Shown here: piece after piece, positions 1 to 7,762 of the stretch
Numbering within the stretch: position 1 is the stretch's first letter
Layout: each line of letters begins with the position of its first letter
Assembly: GCF_011320225.1 (NCBI RefSeq)
Contig: NZ_JAAOEN010000020.1
Coordinates: 1 to 64,000 of the forward strand
Origin: Phytoactinopolyspora limicola
GTDB lineage: Bacteria; Actinomycetota; Actinomycetes; Jiangellales; Jiangellaceae
Reading direction: 5' to 3'
Length of the DNA: 64,000 nt
Notes under the pieces: generated by a model
What the model was told of the DNA's origin: nothing
Database searches by the model: none
What the model saw: the letters and a program-made list of their open reading frames with translations, nothing else
Position numbers and translations under genes: made by a program

Positions 1-28
1 CCAACGCCGCGGCCATCCTGATATCCAT
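1..28 (-). CDS. Possible N-terminus of IS481-like transposase (cut by window edge)
   Basis: Only the first nine or so codons are inside the window. The minus strand reads MDIRMAAAL from an ATG at 28, preceded by a purine-rich GGGGAGAG that can serve as ribosome binding site. An in-frame ATG at 49 is an alternative start. Many actinobacterial IS481-family transposases begin with a similar short segment, and paired IS-like end repeats lie just upstream at 77-123. This is inference from a very short fragment; the sequence left of the window decides it. Confidence 0.35.
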
Positions 29-76
29 CGCTGCCACTCTCCCCGTCATGAACACACAGTCCACAACAATTCAGGT

Positions 77-123
77 GTCAGCGATGTCCCGAGACATCAA
101 CTGTCAGCGATGTCCCGAAACAG
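77..123. repeat. Paired 21-bp IS-like end repeats
   Basis: Two direct copies of TGTCAGCGATGTCCCGA followed by GACA or AACA occupy 77-97 and 103-123, five bases apart. Each copy also contains TGTC and GACA as short inverted ends. Repeats of this type are typical of IS481-family ends in actinobacteria, and here they sit just outside a possible transposase start. They probably mark the right end of an insertion sequence that extends left of the window. Confidence 0.5.
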
Positions 124-344
124 GACAACGTTCGCGGTAGCAAGGCGTACATCTGATCGTCAGGGCGTCGACCTCGCCGTGTCTGTTCACCATCGATGGA
201 CAAGCATCACCGTCAGCTGTCAGCACCCGGGGCGCCGGTTATCACGGTGGTGGGCAGCCCGGCCCCGACTTGGTGGCTGCCTTCCGGACCCGACTCGATC
301 GCGCACCCATCGCGTCCGCCGCACCCGTCGCTGACGTCGGTGTC
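124..344. other. Gene-free stretch between IS end and repeat element A
   Basis: I see no supportable gene here. Open frames on both strands lack ribosome binding sites and recognisable protein features. A lone CATCTGATCG at about 151-160 matches the GATCAG-type sites that are concentrated at 769-935, so the composite repeat may begin here. Confidence 0.5.
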
Positions 345-615
345 GGCATACATTTGTGGCAACACCCACCCCCGCCTAGGCGCAACAAGCTTCCTCACGG
401 CACAGCGCTGTGCGCAGTCAGTCACCTTACGGTCGCTCTGACGACAGTCAGCGTCCTCGTGCCCGGGGCGAATGCCACAGTAAGCCTCCTTAGGGTGGCC
501 CGGACACTCACCACGCGTCCCCCCTGCGAGGACCGTGCCGCCCAGCCCCGCACTGCGCTACCGCCCGATGGCGTTCAAGCCCGAATCCGGCTCTTAACGC
601 CATCTGGCGGTAGCG
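345..615 (+). repeat. Composite intergenic repeat, copy A (core and hairpin modules)
   Basis: This segment is related to the reverse complement of 54184-54460. The best-conserved block is 23 bases, identical in both copies, at 381-403 (begins CGCAACAAGC, ends CTCACGGCAC). Short AAGCCTCCTT-like motifs follow, and the segment ends in the 556-615 hairpin. Frames read through both copies look alike, but they have no start signals and do not resemble known proteins, so I treat this as conserved non-coding DNA. The nearest gene, the histidine kinase, ends at 926 on the other strand. Confidence 0.65.
556..615. repeat. Hairpin with CGCTACCGCC arms, copy A
   Basis: Arms at 556-575 and 596-615 are complementary over 20 bases with one mismatch; the loop is 20 bases. 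The right arm reads AACGCCATCTGGCGGTAGCG. The same hairpin, with a different single mismatch, is at 54184-54243. No T-run follows on either strand, so it is not an ordinary intrinsic terminator. Confidence 0.8.
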
Positions 616-768
616 AAGTGCGCGATGAAACACCGGAGATCTGTCCTTACTCGGCTCAACACCGCCACAGCACGGCCTTCGCCGTCGTCGGCAACATGCC
701 CGCGCAACGGACGAGCACGTGCACGGTGAACGGCCTACAAAGAGCCGGCGGACATCAACGGGCACCAA

Positions 769-935
769 CGATCAGATGCATCAACCAGCCGAGAGGTTGC
801 GTTCATGCATCTGATCGCCGCGCGTCCACATCACGGGACGCGATCAGATGCACCCCGGTCGGCCATCGCCCGCGGTTGGCACACCTGATCGCCGCCTGGA
901 AAAAGATCAGGCGCACAAACGGAGATCAGGTGACA
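769..935. repeat. GATCAG stem-loop module, copy A
   Basis: A cluster of GATCAG/CTGATC sites in both orientations. The clearest hairpin has perfect 12-base arms CGATCAGATGCA (769-780) and TGCATCTGATCG (806-817) with a nested CAACC/GGTTG stem in its loop. Further sites lie near 841-850, 885-892, 905-910 and 924-930. The last one contains the histidine kinase stop codon (tca at 926-928). Confidence 0.7.
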
Positions 936-2080
936 AAGCGGGGGAGGTGGAGGGTGAACGAGCTGCCCAGACCGCTCGCGGATGGCGACGTGAGCGTGAG
1001 GTCGCCGCCGTGGGCGCGGGCGATGTGCCGGGCGATTGGCAGCCCCAAGCCGGTGCCTCCGCCATCATGTGACCCGTGCCAGAACCGCTCGAAAATCCGT
1101 TCCTGATCGTCAGCGGCGATCCCCGGACCGGCATCGCTGACCATGACGGCGACCTGAGCAGCGGTGACGTCCACCTCGATATCGACGACGGACTCCGCCG
1201 GGGCATGTTTGATGGCGTTGTCGATCAGGTTCGCGACGGCGCGTCGAACGGTGGTCTCATCGATCGAGCACTCAGCTGGTTCAGGCGCCCTCAGCGCCAA
1301 CCGCACGTGGCCCGCGGCGGCCAACACATGCCACTCCTCGACGAGGTCTGCGACCAGCTGGGCCAGGTCGGTTGGTCGGCGATCGATCGTCTGGGCCCGA
1401 CCCCGGGCGTCGATCAAGAGTTCGTCGATCGTGTCGCGCAGCCGCATCGCAGCCGATTTGGATCGTTGCAGGCCATCCCGGTAGACGTCCAGCGTCGGAT
1501 CCGGATGGGCCAGTAGAACGTCGGCGTTGGTCGTGAGGACGGACAACGGCGTGCGCAGCTCGTGGCTGGTCTCCTCGATCAGCCGCCGTTGGGTGTCGGC
1601 GGCGAGGTCGAGCCGGTCGAGCATCGCGTCGAAGCTGGCCGCGAGCGCCATGATCTCGTCGGGCCCACGATCTAGTGCGATCCGCCGGCTCAGGTCGGAT
1701 GCCTCGATGTCCTCCGCGACCCGGCGGATGTGGTCGATCGGCCGTACCGCCCGGCCGGCCAGCCACCATGCACTGACGGCCGCTACGGGTGCGAGGCCGA
1801 TCACGGTGGCCAGCACCCAGGGTGAACTGGACGCCACCGGCTCGGCGACGATCTCGATCTCGACGGCGCCGTTGTCGCCGGACTCGGTGGTTTCGTTCTC
1901 AGTGACGATGACGACGCTGAACAGCAAGAGGACGGGAACGTAGCTAGCCAGAAAGCCGAGCACGGCGAGGCGTACTCGCAGCGATCGCCAGCCCAGGCGT
2001 AGCGACCGCCAGCTCGGACGCGGCGATCGGCGACTCAGACGCAACGGTCGCCGCCAGCTGCCGGTAGTGTGCTCCGTCAC
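926..2080 (-). CDS. Two-component sensor histidine kinase
   Basis: A 384-residue membrane sensor kinase that would phosphorylate the response regulator encoded just upstream. Order: an Arg/Ser-rich N-terminus with degenerate repeats, a membrane helix at about 38-60, a short extracytoplasmic loop rich in acidic residues, a second helix at about 87-108, HAMP, then the H-box TSHELRTPLS with His173, N-box NLIDNAIKHA, G1 DAGPGI, F-box IFERFW and G2 GTGLGLPIA. I chose the GTG at 2080 because it overlaps the regulator's TGA as GTGA, which implies translational coupling. The small sensor loop leaves the stimulus unknown. The stop codon lies inside a GATCAG repeat. Confidence 0.93.
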   Translation of the reverse strand: MTEHTTGSWRRPLRLSRRSPRPSWRSLRLGWRSLRVRLAVLGFLASYVPVLLLFSVVIVTENETTESGDNGAVEIEIVAEPVASSSPWVLATVIGLAPVAAVSAWWLAGRAVRPIDHIRRVAEDIEASDLSRRIALDRGPDEIMALAASFDAMLDRLDLAADTQRRLIEETSHELRTPLSVLTTNADVLLAHPDPTLDVYRDGLQRSKSAAMRLRDTIDELLIDARGRAQTIDRRPTDLAQLVADLVEEWHVLAAAGHVRLALRAPEPAECSIDETTVRRAVANLIDNAIKHAPAESVVDIEVDVTAAQVAVMVSDAGPGIAADDQERIFERFWHGSHDGGGTGLGLPIARHIARAHGGDLTLTSPSASGLGSSFTLHLPRFVT

Positions 2081-2748
2081 GACGGCTCCCCGAGCCGGTA
2101 GCCGGCACCGGTGATCGTCACGATCGGTGGTGGATCTCCGAGTTTCTTGCGCAGCCTGCTGAGGATGACCCGGACCGACGTGGTGAATGGGTCGGCGTTG
2201 GCATCCCAGACGTGTTCGAGCAGCTCTTCGGCCGAGAGTACTCGACCGGGATGGTGCATGAAGAAACGCAGGAGCGAGAACTCCCTGGCGGTGAGCCGGA
2301 GTTCGACGCCGCCGCGCCATGCACGGCGGGTAGCGAGATCGAGGGTGAGGTCGCCAGTGTTGAGCGTTGCCCCGGCTTCGTCGGCGCGGCGGGCCAGGGC
2401 CCGCAGTCTGGCTGTCAGTTCGGCGAACTCGAAGGGCTTGACGAGGTAGTCGTCCGCGCCGGAGTCCAGGCCGGCGACCCGATCCGCGACGGCGTCGCGG
2501 GCCGTGACCACCAACACCCGCCGGGGCCGGCGCAGGTCCGGATCGCTCCCCAGCCGGCGGACGAGGTCGAGTCCGTCGCCGTCGGGTAGGCCGAGGTCGA
2601 GGCACGCGACGTCGTAGATGGTCAGCCTCAGGGCTTCCTCGGCCGCCGCGTAGGTCGTGGCTACGTCCACCGCGTAGGACTCATTGCGCAGACCCATGGC
2701 CACGACCTCCGCGAGGTCGGCGTCGTCTTCTAGGAGCAGAACCCGCAT
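2077..2748 (-). CDS. OmpR/PhoB-family response regulator
   Basis: A 223-residue DNA-binding response regulator, partner of the kinase that overlaps its 3' end. The receiver domain starts MRVLLLEDDA, with acidic residues at 8-9, phospho-acceptor Asp51 in CLDLGLPDGDG, a Thr in VVTARD and the conserved Lys in YLVKPF. The C-terminal half is a winged helix ending in TITGAGYRLGEPS, typical of the family. Longer in-frame starts upstream would run into the serine hydrolase gene and lack family sequence, so the ATG at 2748 is preferred. The regulated genes are not evident; the adjacent hydrolase is one candidate. Confidence 0.93.
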   Translation of the reverse strand: MRVLLLEDDADLAEVVAMGLRNESYAVDVATTYAAAEEALRLTIYDVACLDLGLPDGDGLDLVRRLGSDPDLRRPRRVLVVTARDAVADRVAGLDSGADDYLVKPFEFAELTARLRALARRADEAGATLNTGDLTLDLATRRAWRGGVELRLTAREFSLLRFFMHHPGRVLSAEELLEHVWDANADPFTTSVRVILSRLRKKLGDPPPIVTITGAGYRLGEPS

Positions 2749-2777
2749 GGCGAGATTGTCGCAGCGTCCGGCGCCGG

Positions 2778-4505
2778 TCAACCGGCTTTGAGGGCATTCG
2801 TCGAGCCGGCCGGCCCGGTCAGGGTCATCCGCTCGCCGTCGAACGTCACGGTCACGTCGGGGCCTCGGCCGGTCGGATCGTCCGGCCGGAAGCTGTCGTC
2901 GCCGACGGGAACGAAGGGCGCGGCCGGTGGTTCTTTCGCCTCGTCGACCGCCTCGATGCCGCCGTGCTCGTTCAGCGCGTACCACAGTGCGATCGGCCCA
3001 GACTCCGTGGTGACGGTGACATAGGTGCGTAGTTCGCCGGCGTAGATGGTCCCGGCCAATTCGATGCGGTCGACCGGGCCGAAGTCGGCTTCGATCTCCG
3101 CCCGTTCCTCGCGGCCCTCCTGGGTGTCGCCGGCGAGGAGGGCGAGGACGGCATCCTCATGTTCCGCGACGGCTTCGGTGGGAATGCCGGGAGGCATCGG
3201 GAACACCGCGGCGACGGCGTCGACGCCGGTGGCGGATATCACCAGCTTGCCGTCGCGGGTCGCCACGGCCAGCGAACCTCCGGTCTCCAGCCGGTACGTC
3301 CCCACGGCAGCTTCTAGTTCGGCCGGGTCGGTATCGCCCGCCGGGTGGTCTGGCACCGGCACCGACTCGCCGGTGGCGATCGCCGGACCTACCGCCTGAA
3401 TGAGTTCCTCGGCTGATATGTCCGGTGTGTTCGACGCGATGGCCAGTACGGACTCGCTGTCTGGCAGCCAGGCTACGACGACGTCGTGGCCGATGTCGCC
3501 GCCACCGCCCGCCGACAGGAGGGCTGGCACACCGAGGAGCGACGCGTCGACTGCCACCCATCCTGGCGTCTCCGCCATGCCGTCGCCGTGGTCGAACCCG
3601 GGCTCATCGATCAGATGCACTGACCCCGGTGCCACGATCCCGCCCGTGAACAGCGCATATGTCCATGACGCGAGGTCGGGTACGGTCATGGCCAGGTCGC
3701 CGTTGCCGCTCAGCGCCCAGTGTGGCCCGTGGAAATCACCCATGTGTCCGGTTGAGCCTTCGTCGAGAAGGCCGACGGCGCGTGCTCCGGGTGCCGCCGG
3801 TTCGCCATCCCAGAAGCCGCCGGCTATCTGACCGCTGGGCAGACGGAGGATCTGGTTCGCCATGTAGTCGCGGTAGCCCGCGTCGGTCACTTCGTCGACG
3901 ATCAAAGCCAGCAGCGTGTATCCGGCGTTCGAGTACAGATAGTCCGAACCTGGTTCGAAGGCCTGCTCCAGTTCGCTGATAGCGGCCACGGCCTCGTCGC
4001 GCCCGAGCGGCTGGTGGTCGCCGCTACTATGTCCTCCGGTCAGACCGCTGACGTGCAGAAGCAACTGGTGGATCGTGGCCGCGGCGACCGGTCCATCAAG
4101 ATCGGGTAGTACGTCGCCGGCTCGATCCTCGAGCGACAACTCCCCGGCGTCGACGAGATCGATGATGGCCGCCGCGGTGAACGCCTTGCTGACCGAGCCG
4201 ATGCCGAACACGGTGTCGGTGGTGTTGGGGACGTCGGGCTCGCGGTCGGCCAGTCCGAACGCGGCGGCACACTCGAGCTCGCCGCCGGTGGAGAACACGA
4301 ACGACCCGCTGAATCCGGCGGCCGCCCACGCTGCGAGCTTCTGGTGAAGTTCTGGGTCGCAGCCGTGCTCCTCGGTTGTGGCCGATGCGACATCTGACGT
4401 GTCGGTGGGCGCGCCCGGACCGGCGTCTTCGGGATTATCGGTGTCGCTGGTGCACGCGGAGAGGATGGTCGCCGCAATAGCGACGGTTCCGAGCTGTCTC
4501 TTCAT
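2778..4505 (-). CDS. Lipoprotein serine hydrolase, beta-lactamase class C fold
   Basis: A 575-residue exported lipoprotein. It opens with a signal peptide and lipobox LSAC (Cys18) and has an acidic linker to about 50. A serine beta-lactamase/penicillin-binding-like domain follows, with S104-V-S-K107 (SxxK) and Y191-S-N (YxN). The C-terminal 200 residues form the beta-rich extension common in this group. Family members include D-aminopeptidases, esterases and the B. subtilis muropeptide enzyme AmiE, so the substrate cannot be fixed by sequence. It lies 52 bases downstream of a MurR-like regulator and NamZ on the same strand, which favours a role on peptidoglycan fragments. The ATG at 4505 was chosen for the signal peptide. 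Confidence 0.85.
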   Translation of the reverse strand: MKRQLGTVAIAATILSACTSDTDNPEDAGPGAPTDTSDVASATTEEHGCDPELHQKLAAWAAAGFSGSFVFSTGGELECAAAFGLADREPDVPNTTDTVFGIGSVSKAFTAAAIIDLVDAGELSLEDRAGDVLPDLDGPVAAATIHQLLLHVSGLTGGHSSGDHQPLGRDEAVAAISELEQAFEPGSDYLYSNAGYTLLALIVDEVTDAGYRDYMANQILRLPSGQIAGGFWDGEPAAPGARAVGLLDEGSTGHMGDFHGPHWALSGNGDLAMTVPDLASWTYALFTGGIVAPGSVHLIDEPGFDHGDGMAETPGWVAVDASLLGVPALLSAGGGGDIGHDVVVAWLPDSESVLAIASNTPDISAEELIQAVGPAIATGESVPVPDHPAGDTDPAELEAAVGTYRLETGGSLAVATRDGKLVISATGVDAVAAVFPMPPGIPTEAVAEHEDAVLALLAGDTQEGREERAEIEADFGPVDRIELAGTIYAGELRTYVTVTTESGPIALWYALNEHGGIEAVDEAKEPPAAPFVPVGDDSFRPDDPTGRGPDVTVTFDGERMTLTGPAGSTNALKAG

Positions 4506-4557
4506 GCCACTGAACGTATGAAGAGACGCGTGAACGTGATGTGAACCGGTGTGACGG

Positions 4558-5445
4558 TCAAACGTCGAGATGGACGACGCCATGCGTCGAGGTGAGAGCC
4601 GCGACCGACGCGTCGTACGAGCGCTGGGCCACCCCGAGATAGATGCAGTCGACAACCGCGAGCTGGGCGATCCGGCTGGCCATCGCCCCGGACCGGAACC
4701 GCGACTCTTGCGCGGCGGTGGTGAGCACGAGGTCGGCGTGGGTGGTCAGCGGCGACCGAGCGTAGTTGGTGATGGCGATCGTGGTGGCGCCTCGTTGACG
4801 GGCGTGCCGCAGGTAGGCGACGATCTCGGCGGTGTCACCGCTGTGGGACAAGGCGATGGTCGCGTCTTCCCGGGTGAGCAGAGCTGTGGACGCAAGGGTG
4901 AGGTGGGGGTCGCTGATGAACAGCGCGACCCGGTCGATGCGGAGCAGCTTCTGTTGGAGATCTTGGGCGGCGAAGGTGCTGGCGCCGAGGCCGAAGAGGT
5001 TGATGCGCCGGGCATGGACGAGTGCGTCGATCACCCGGCCGAGTACGTCGAGGTCGAGTTCGTCGATGGTGTCTTCGATGGCCCTGGTGTCGGCATACGC
5101 CACTTTGCGCACCAGCGTTTCGAGGGAGTCGTCGCGTCCTATATCGGTGCCGGGGGCGTGGTCGTCCGGGCGCCGGGCGTGGTCGCGGCCGAGTTCGGTG
5201 GCGACGGCCAGACGAAGCTCCGGATAACCTCGGAACCCCGCCGTCCGGCAGAATCGGACCACGGTGGTCTCCGAGGTCTGACATGCCTGGGCTACCTCGG
5301 TGATGGTTTTCTCGACGACGAACGACGGATCGGCGAGGATGGCTTCCGCGACCCGTCGCTCAGCTGGTGGAAGGGTCGGTGCCAGAGCGCGGACATGTTG
5401 GCGTACGCCTCCGGACCACCCTCGTGTGTTCGCTCCGGTAGCCAT
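4558..5445 (-). CDS. MurR/RpiR-family transcriptional regulator
   Basis: A 295-residue regulator with an N-terminal HTH_6 domain (ITEVAQACQTSETTVVRF, with GFRGYPELR after it) and a C-terminal SIS sugar-phosphate-binding domain (about 125-265; INLFGLGASTFAAQD and LSHSGDTAEIVAY). The ATG at 5445 has GGGAGG just upstream, a better start than the in-frame ATG at 5478. It lies 34 bases after namZ on the same strand. RpiR proteins beside NamZ/YbbC genes usually sense N-acetylmuramic acid 6-phosphate or a related sugar phosphate, so it probably controls this locus. The ligand is inferred from context. Confidence 0.88.
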   Translation of the reverse strand: MATGANTRGWSGGVRQHVRALAPTLPPAERRVAEAILADPSFVVEKTITEVAQACQTSETTVVRFCRTAGFRGYPELRLAVATELGRDHARRPDDHAPGTDIGRDDSLETLVRKVAYADTRAIEDTIDELDLDVLGRVIDALVHARRINLFGLGASTFAAQDLQQKLLRIDRVALFISDPHLTLASTALLTREDATIALSHSGDTAEIVAYLRHARQRGATTIAITNYARSPLTTHADLVLTTAAQESRFRSGAMASRIAQLAVVDCIYLGVAQRSYDASVAALTSTHGVVHLDV

Positions 5446-5479
5446 AGTCGCCTCCCGCTCTGTACCGCGCCGTCGCACG

Positions 5480-6724
5480 TCAGGGATGTGTCGGTGACGA
5501 GCCAGGGTAGAGGAGTATTTCGGTCCCGGCCCATAGGGCGGGGGCCACTGGTTCGCGGGATCCGGCCAGGAGAAGGAGCTCTTCGGGGTTCATGCCATCA
5601 CCTATGACGTGCCGCAGGGTGTCGCTTCCCCAGAGCAGGTCGACGAAATCGGGATGGGTCCCTTCGGGGTTGACGGCCCGCCAGCCGAACTGTTCAGGGT
5701 AGAGCTCGCGCAGCGTCTGAAGCATGGATACGCCGGTGCGCACAGGCGCGAAGGTGCTCCGGTCGGTGACGTGTAGCTGAACACCGCGTAGCGTCTCACC
5801 AGCGTACTTGTGGAACGTCGGGGAGAACCGGACGCTGCGGAAACGCACCCCGGGGAGGTTCCGCTCGTTGAGGGCAGCGGCCCAGCGTGCGTCCACATAG
5901 GGCGCCCCGACCAGCTCGAATGGGCGGGTGGTGCCGCGGCCTTCGGAAAGGTTGGTGCCCTCGAACAGCCCGGTTCCGGGATAGGCCAGCGCGGAGTCGA
6001 GCGTGGGAATGTTGACCGACGGCATCACCCACGGCAGCCCGGTGTTGTCGAAGTAGTGGCTGCGTGACCAGCCGTGCATCGTGATCACGGTGAGGTCGGC
6101 GGGCCGGCCCGCGGCGGCGGGGACGGTGGTGGCGTTGAGGTAGCGGGCGAGCTCACCGATGGTCAGGCCGTGCCGCAGCGGGATTGGTGCACGCCCGACG
6201 AAGCTGGCGAACGGTGGTTCCAGTAGTGGGCCTTCGGCCACCTGGCCGCTGATCGGGTTCGGTCGGTCAAGGATGGTGAAGGGGAGACCAAGCCGCGCAG
6301 CACTGGCCAACATGTCATACATCGTCCATATGTAGGTGTAGAAACGGGTGCCGATGTCCTGCAGATCGACGGCAAGGGCATCCACTTGGGAGGTTCTGAG
6401 CACCTCGTCGAGTTCTCGGCCACTACGTCGGTAGGTGTCGTACAAGGGTAGGCCGCTGTCAGGATCCTGGGTGGCTGACTCGCTCTCGCCGGCCTGGACG
6501 GTGCCGCCGACGCCGTGTTCCGGTCCGAACAGCGCGGTGATGGGGACGCCCGCGTCGCGCAGCGCGTCTACCGTGGGTGAGAGGTCCGGCATCACCGCGG
6601 TGTAGTTGGTGATTAGCCCGATGCGGTGGCCGCGGATCAGGTCTGGCTGGGCGCGGAGCCGTTCTGCGCCGGTGCTGGTGGGCTGATGTACGGCGAGATC
6701 CTCGGGGTCCGCATGGTCGACCAT
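5480..6724 (-). CDS. namZ: Exo-beta-N-acetylmuramidase NamZ (DUF1343, GH171)
   Basis: A 414-residue protein of the YbbC/DUF1343 family, whose characterised member NamZ releases terminal N-acetylmuramic acid from peptidoglycan fragments. Family marks are IGLITNYTAV near 35, FGPEHGVGG near 66, a long conserved block with VDLQDIGTRFYTYIW, LDRPNPI, and EGTNLSEGRGTTRPFE in the second half. No signal peptide is evident, so it may act in the cytoplasm on imported fragments, unlike the secreted Bacillus enzyme. The ATG at 6724 lacks a strong ribosome binding site. An 11-bp palindrome lies four bases upstream of it. Confidence 0.9.
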   Translation of the reverse strand: MVDHADPEDLAVHQPTSTGAERLRAQPDLIRGHRIGLITNYTAVMPDLSPTVDALRDAGVPITALFGPEHGVGGTVQAGESESATQDPDSGLPLYDTYRRSGRELDEVLRTSQVDALAVDLQDIGTRFYTYIWTMYDMLASAARLGLPFTILDRPNPISGQVAEGPLLEPPFASFVGRAPIPLRHGLTIGELARYLNATTVPAAAGRPADLTVITMHGWSRSHYFDNTGLPWVMPSVNIPTLDSALAYPGTGLFEGTNLSEGRGTTRPFELVGAPYVDARWAAALNERNLPGVRFRSVRFSPTFHKYAGETLRGVQLHVTDRSTFAPVRTGVSMLQTLRELYPEQFGWRAVNPEGTHPDFVDLLWGSDTLRHVIGDGMNPEELLLLAGSREPVAPALWAGTEILLYPGSSPTHP

Positions 6725-6727
6725 GTT

Positions 6728-6738
6728 GGTAAATTACC
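6728..6738. promoter_or_regulatory. Palindrome GGTAAATTACC before namZ
   Basis: A perfect GGTAA-A-TTACC palindrome ends four bases upstream of the namZ ATG. This AT-rich patch is unusual in the window and could be an operator for the MurR-like regulator. The adjoining ATTGATATTCG (6740-6750) recurs nearly unchanged upstream of the dipeptide transporter at 9697-9707. Confidence 0.4.
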
Positions 6739-6848
6739 TATTGATATTCGTTCTCGTCAATCAATGACGGGGGTGTTTGGAGTCGTGAGTACGGCTCATC
6801 TGGGCAATTGGAGGTTGTGAGCTGCTCGGCTGGCCGCCGCCCTCCCCG

Positions 6849-6938
6849 GGTGATCGTTGCCGGTTTCGCGTCGCTCACCATAGGTGATCGAACCCCGGAT
6901 TGGGTCGCTATAGCGACGCGAAACCGGCAACGATCACC
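6849..6938. repeat. P-family intergenic palindrome, copy 1
   Basis: Perfect 27-base arms at 6849-6875 and 6912-6938, with a 36-base loop that holds its own TCACC/GGTGA stem. Outer arm sequence is GGTGATCGTTGCCGG. It lies in the 324-base spacer between the cupin gene and namZ, which otherwise holds only Q-family copy 1 and the namZ promoter region. Confidence 0.85.
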
Positions 6939-6994
6939 TGTCCTTGGACACGTTGCGGCACGCGATCCGATCCCTCGGCACCCCAGCCCCCCTT

Positions 6995-7058
6995 GTCCCC
7001 ATGATCATTGGCTTTTGACTACCGAATCCGGTAGTCAAAAGCCAATGATCATGGGGAC
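6995..7058. repeat. Q-family intergenic palindrome, copy 1
   Basis: Perfect 30-base arms at 6995-7024 and 7029-7058 around the loop AATC. Outer sequence is GTCCCCATGATCATTGG; the inner stem (TTTTGACTACCG) differs from Q copies 2 and 3 but still pairs perfectly. The cupin gene runs into the right arm, and its stop codon (tca at 7049-7051) is part of the palindrome. Confidence 0.9.
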
Positions 7059-7762
7059 GTGAGCACTGGATGGGCGACGTCCGGGCTGCTCGCGGGCCGC
7101 AGTACCCCTAGTAGCCGCAGGTAGCCGGTGCCGAGGTTCTCCACGAGGTGGTGGCAGCCGGCGGGCAGGTAGAACGTCGATCCCGGCCCGATCGTGTACT
7201 GAGCGCCGTCGATCTCGACCTGCCCATGGCCGTCGACGACGTACACCATCTCCGAATAGTCGTGATAGTGGAGCGGGGTACGGATCGGGGGGATGTACCC
7301 GATGAACTGGGTCATCGCGGCGCAGCCGGTGTCCGGGTCGAACAGCACCCGGAACTTCCGGTCGGAGACGGCGTCGCGTGCCTCCTGCTCGGCGAGGTCG
7401 ATGGTGGTGTGCCGGGAGCCGGTGGAGATCTCGGCGGCATCCGGTGAGCTGACGGTGACGACGTCGAGTCCGTCCTCACCCGCCTCGATCTCGAAGGCTT
7501 CGTCGACCGCGATGTACGCCGCGATTCCCGGACGAAGAGGGTGGGTCTGGCCGCCGCGGCGTAAAGTTCCAGAGCCGGCGACGACGAACAACGTCGCTAC
7601 CCGGCCAGCTATTGAACCCGACGTCGACGTCTTCGGCGGGATCCGCCAGTGCTCCTGGCGTAGCTCGGTGGCGTCCGCGGCCTCTTGAAGAACGTGGACG
7701 GCGCGGGAGCCGGCCGCGTCCCACCGGGGGGCGACGTCGTCGACGGTGCGGACAGCGCTCAT
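7049..7762 (-). CDS. Bicupin-like protein
   Basis: A 237-residue protein with two cupin-like barrels. The C-terminal one is clearest: TPLHYHDYSEMVYVVDGHGQVEIDG supplies metal-ligand His and Glu residues, with a later His in LPAGCHHLVENLG. The N-terminal barrel (VVAGSGTLRRGGQTHPLRPG) lacks an obvious ligand set. Cupins of this kind serve as oxygenases, isomerases or sensors; the substrate is unknown. Its ATG overlaps the OsmC stop as ATGA, so the two are translationally coupled. It is the last gene of the IclR-led leftward operon, and its last codons (TSP-stop) lie in a Q palindrome. Confidence 0.75.
   Translation of the reverse strand: MSAVRTVDDVAPRWDAAGSRAVHVLQEAADATELRQEHWRIPPKTSTSGSIAGRVATLFVVAGSGTLRRGGQTHPLRPGIAAYIAVDEAFEIEAGEDGLDVVTVSSPDAAEISTGSRHTTIDLAEQEARDAVSDRKFRVLFDPDTGCAAMTQFIGYIPPIRTPLHYHDYSEMVYVVDGHGQVEIDGAQYTIGPGSTFYLPAGCHHLVENLGTGYLRLLGVLRPASSPDVAHPVLTSP

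Noticed and set aside
270-1106. A long open frame on the plus strand whose translation resembles a minus-strand frame at 54155-54637.
   Set aside because: The likeness follows from the shared non-coding repeat. Neither frame has a ribosome binding site, both run through hairpins, and the first one enters antisense sequence of the kinase gene.
926-2605. A longer histidine kinase frame starting at 2605.
   Set aside because: The extra 175 residues overlap the response regulator gene and are Arg/Pro-rich shadow sequence. The GTG at 2080 gives a normal kinase.
4570-5607. Long plus-strand open frames opposite the MurR-like regulator, and similar ones opposite many other genes.
   Set aside because: They are shadows caused by high G+C codon bias, with no family resemblance.
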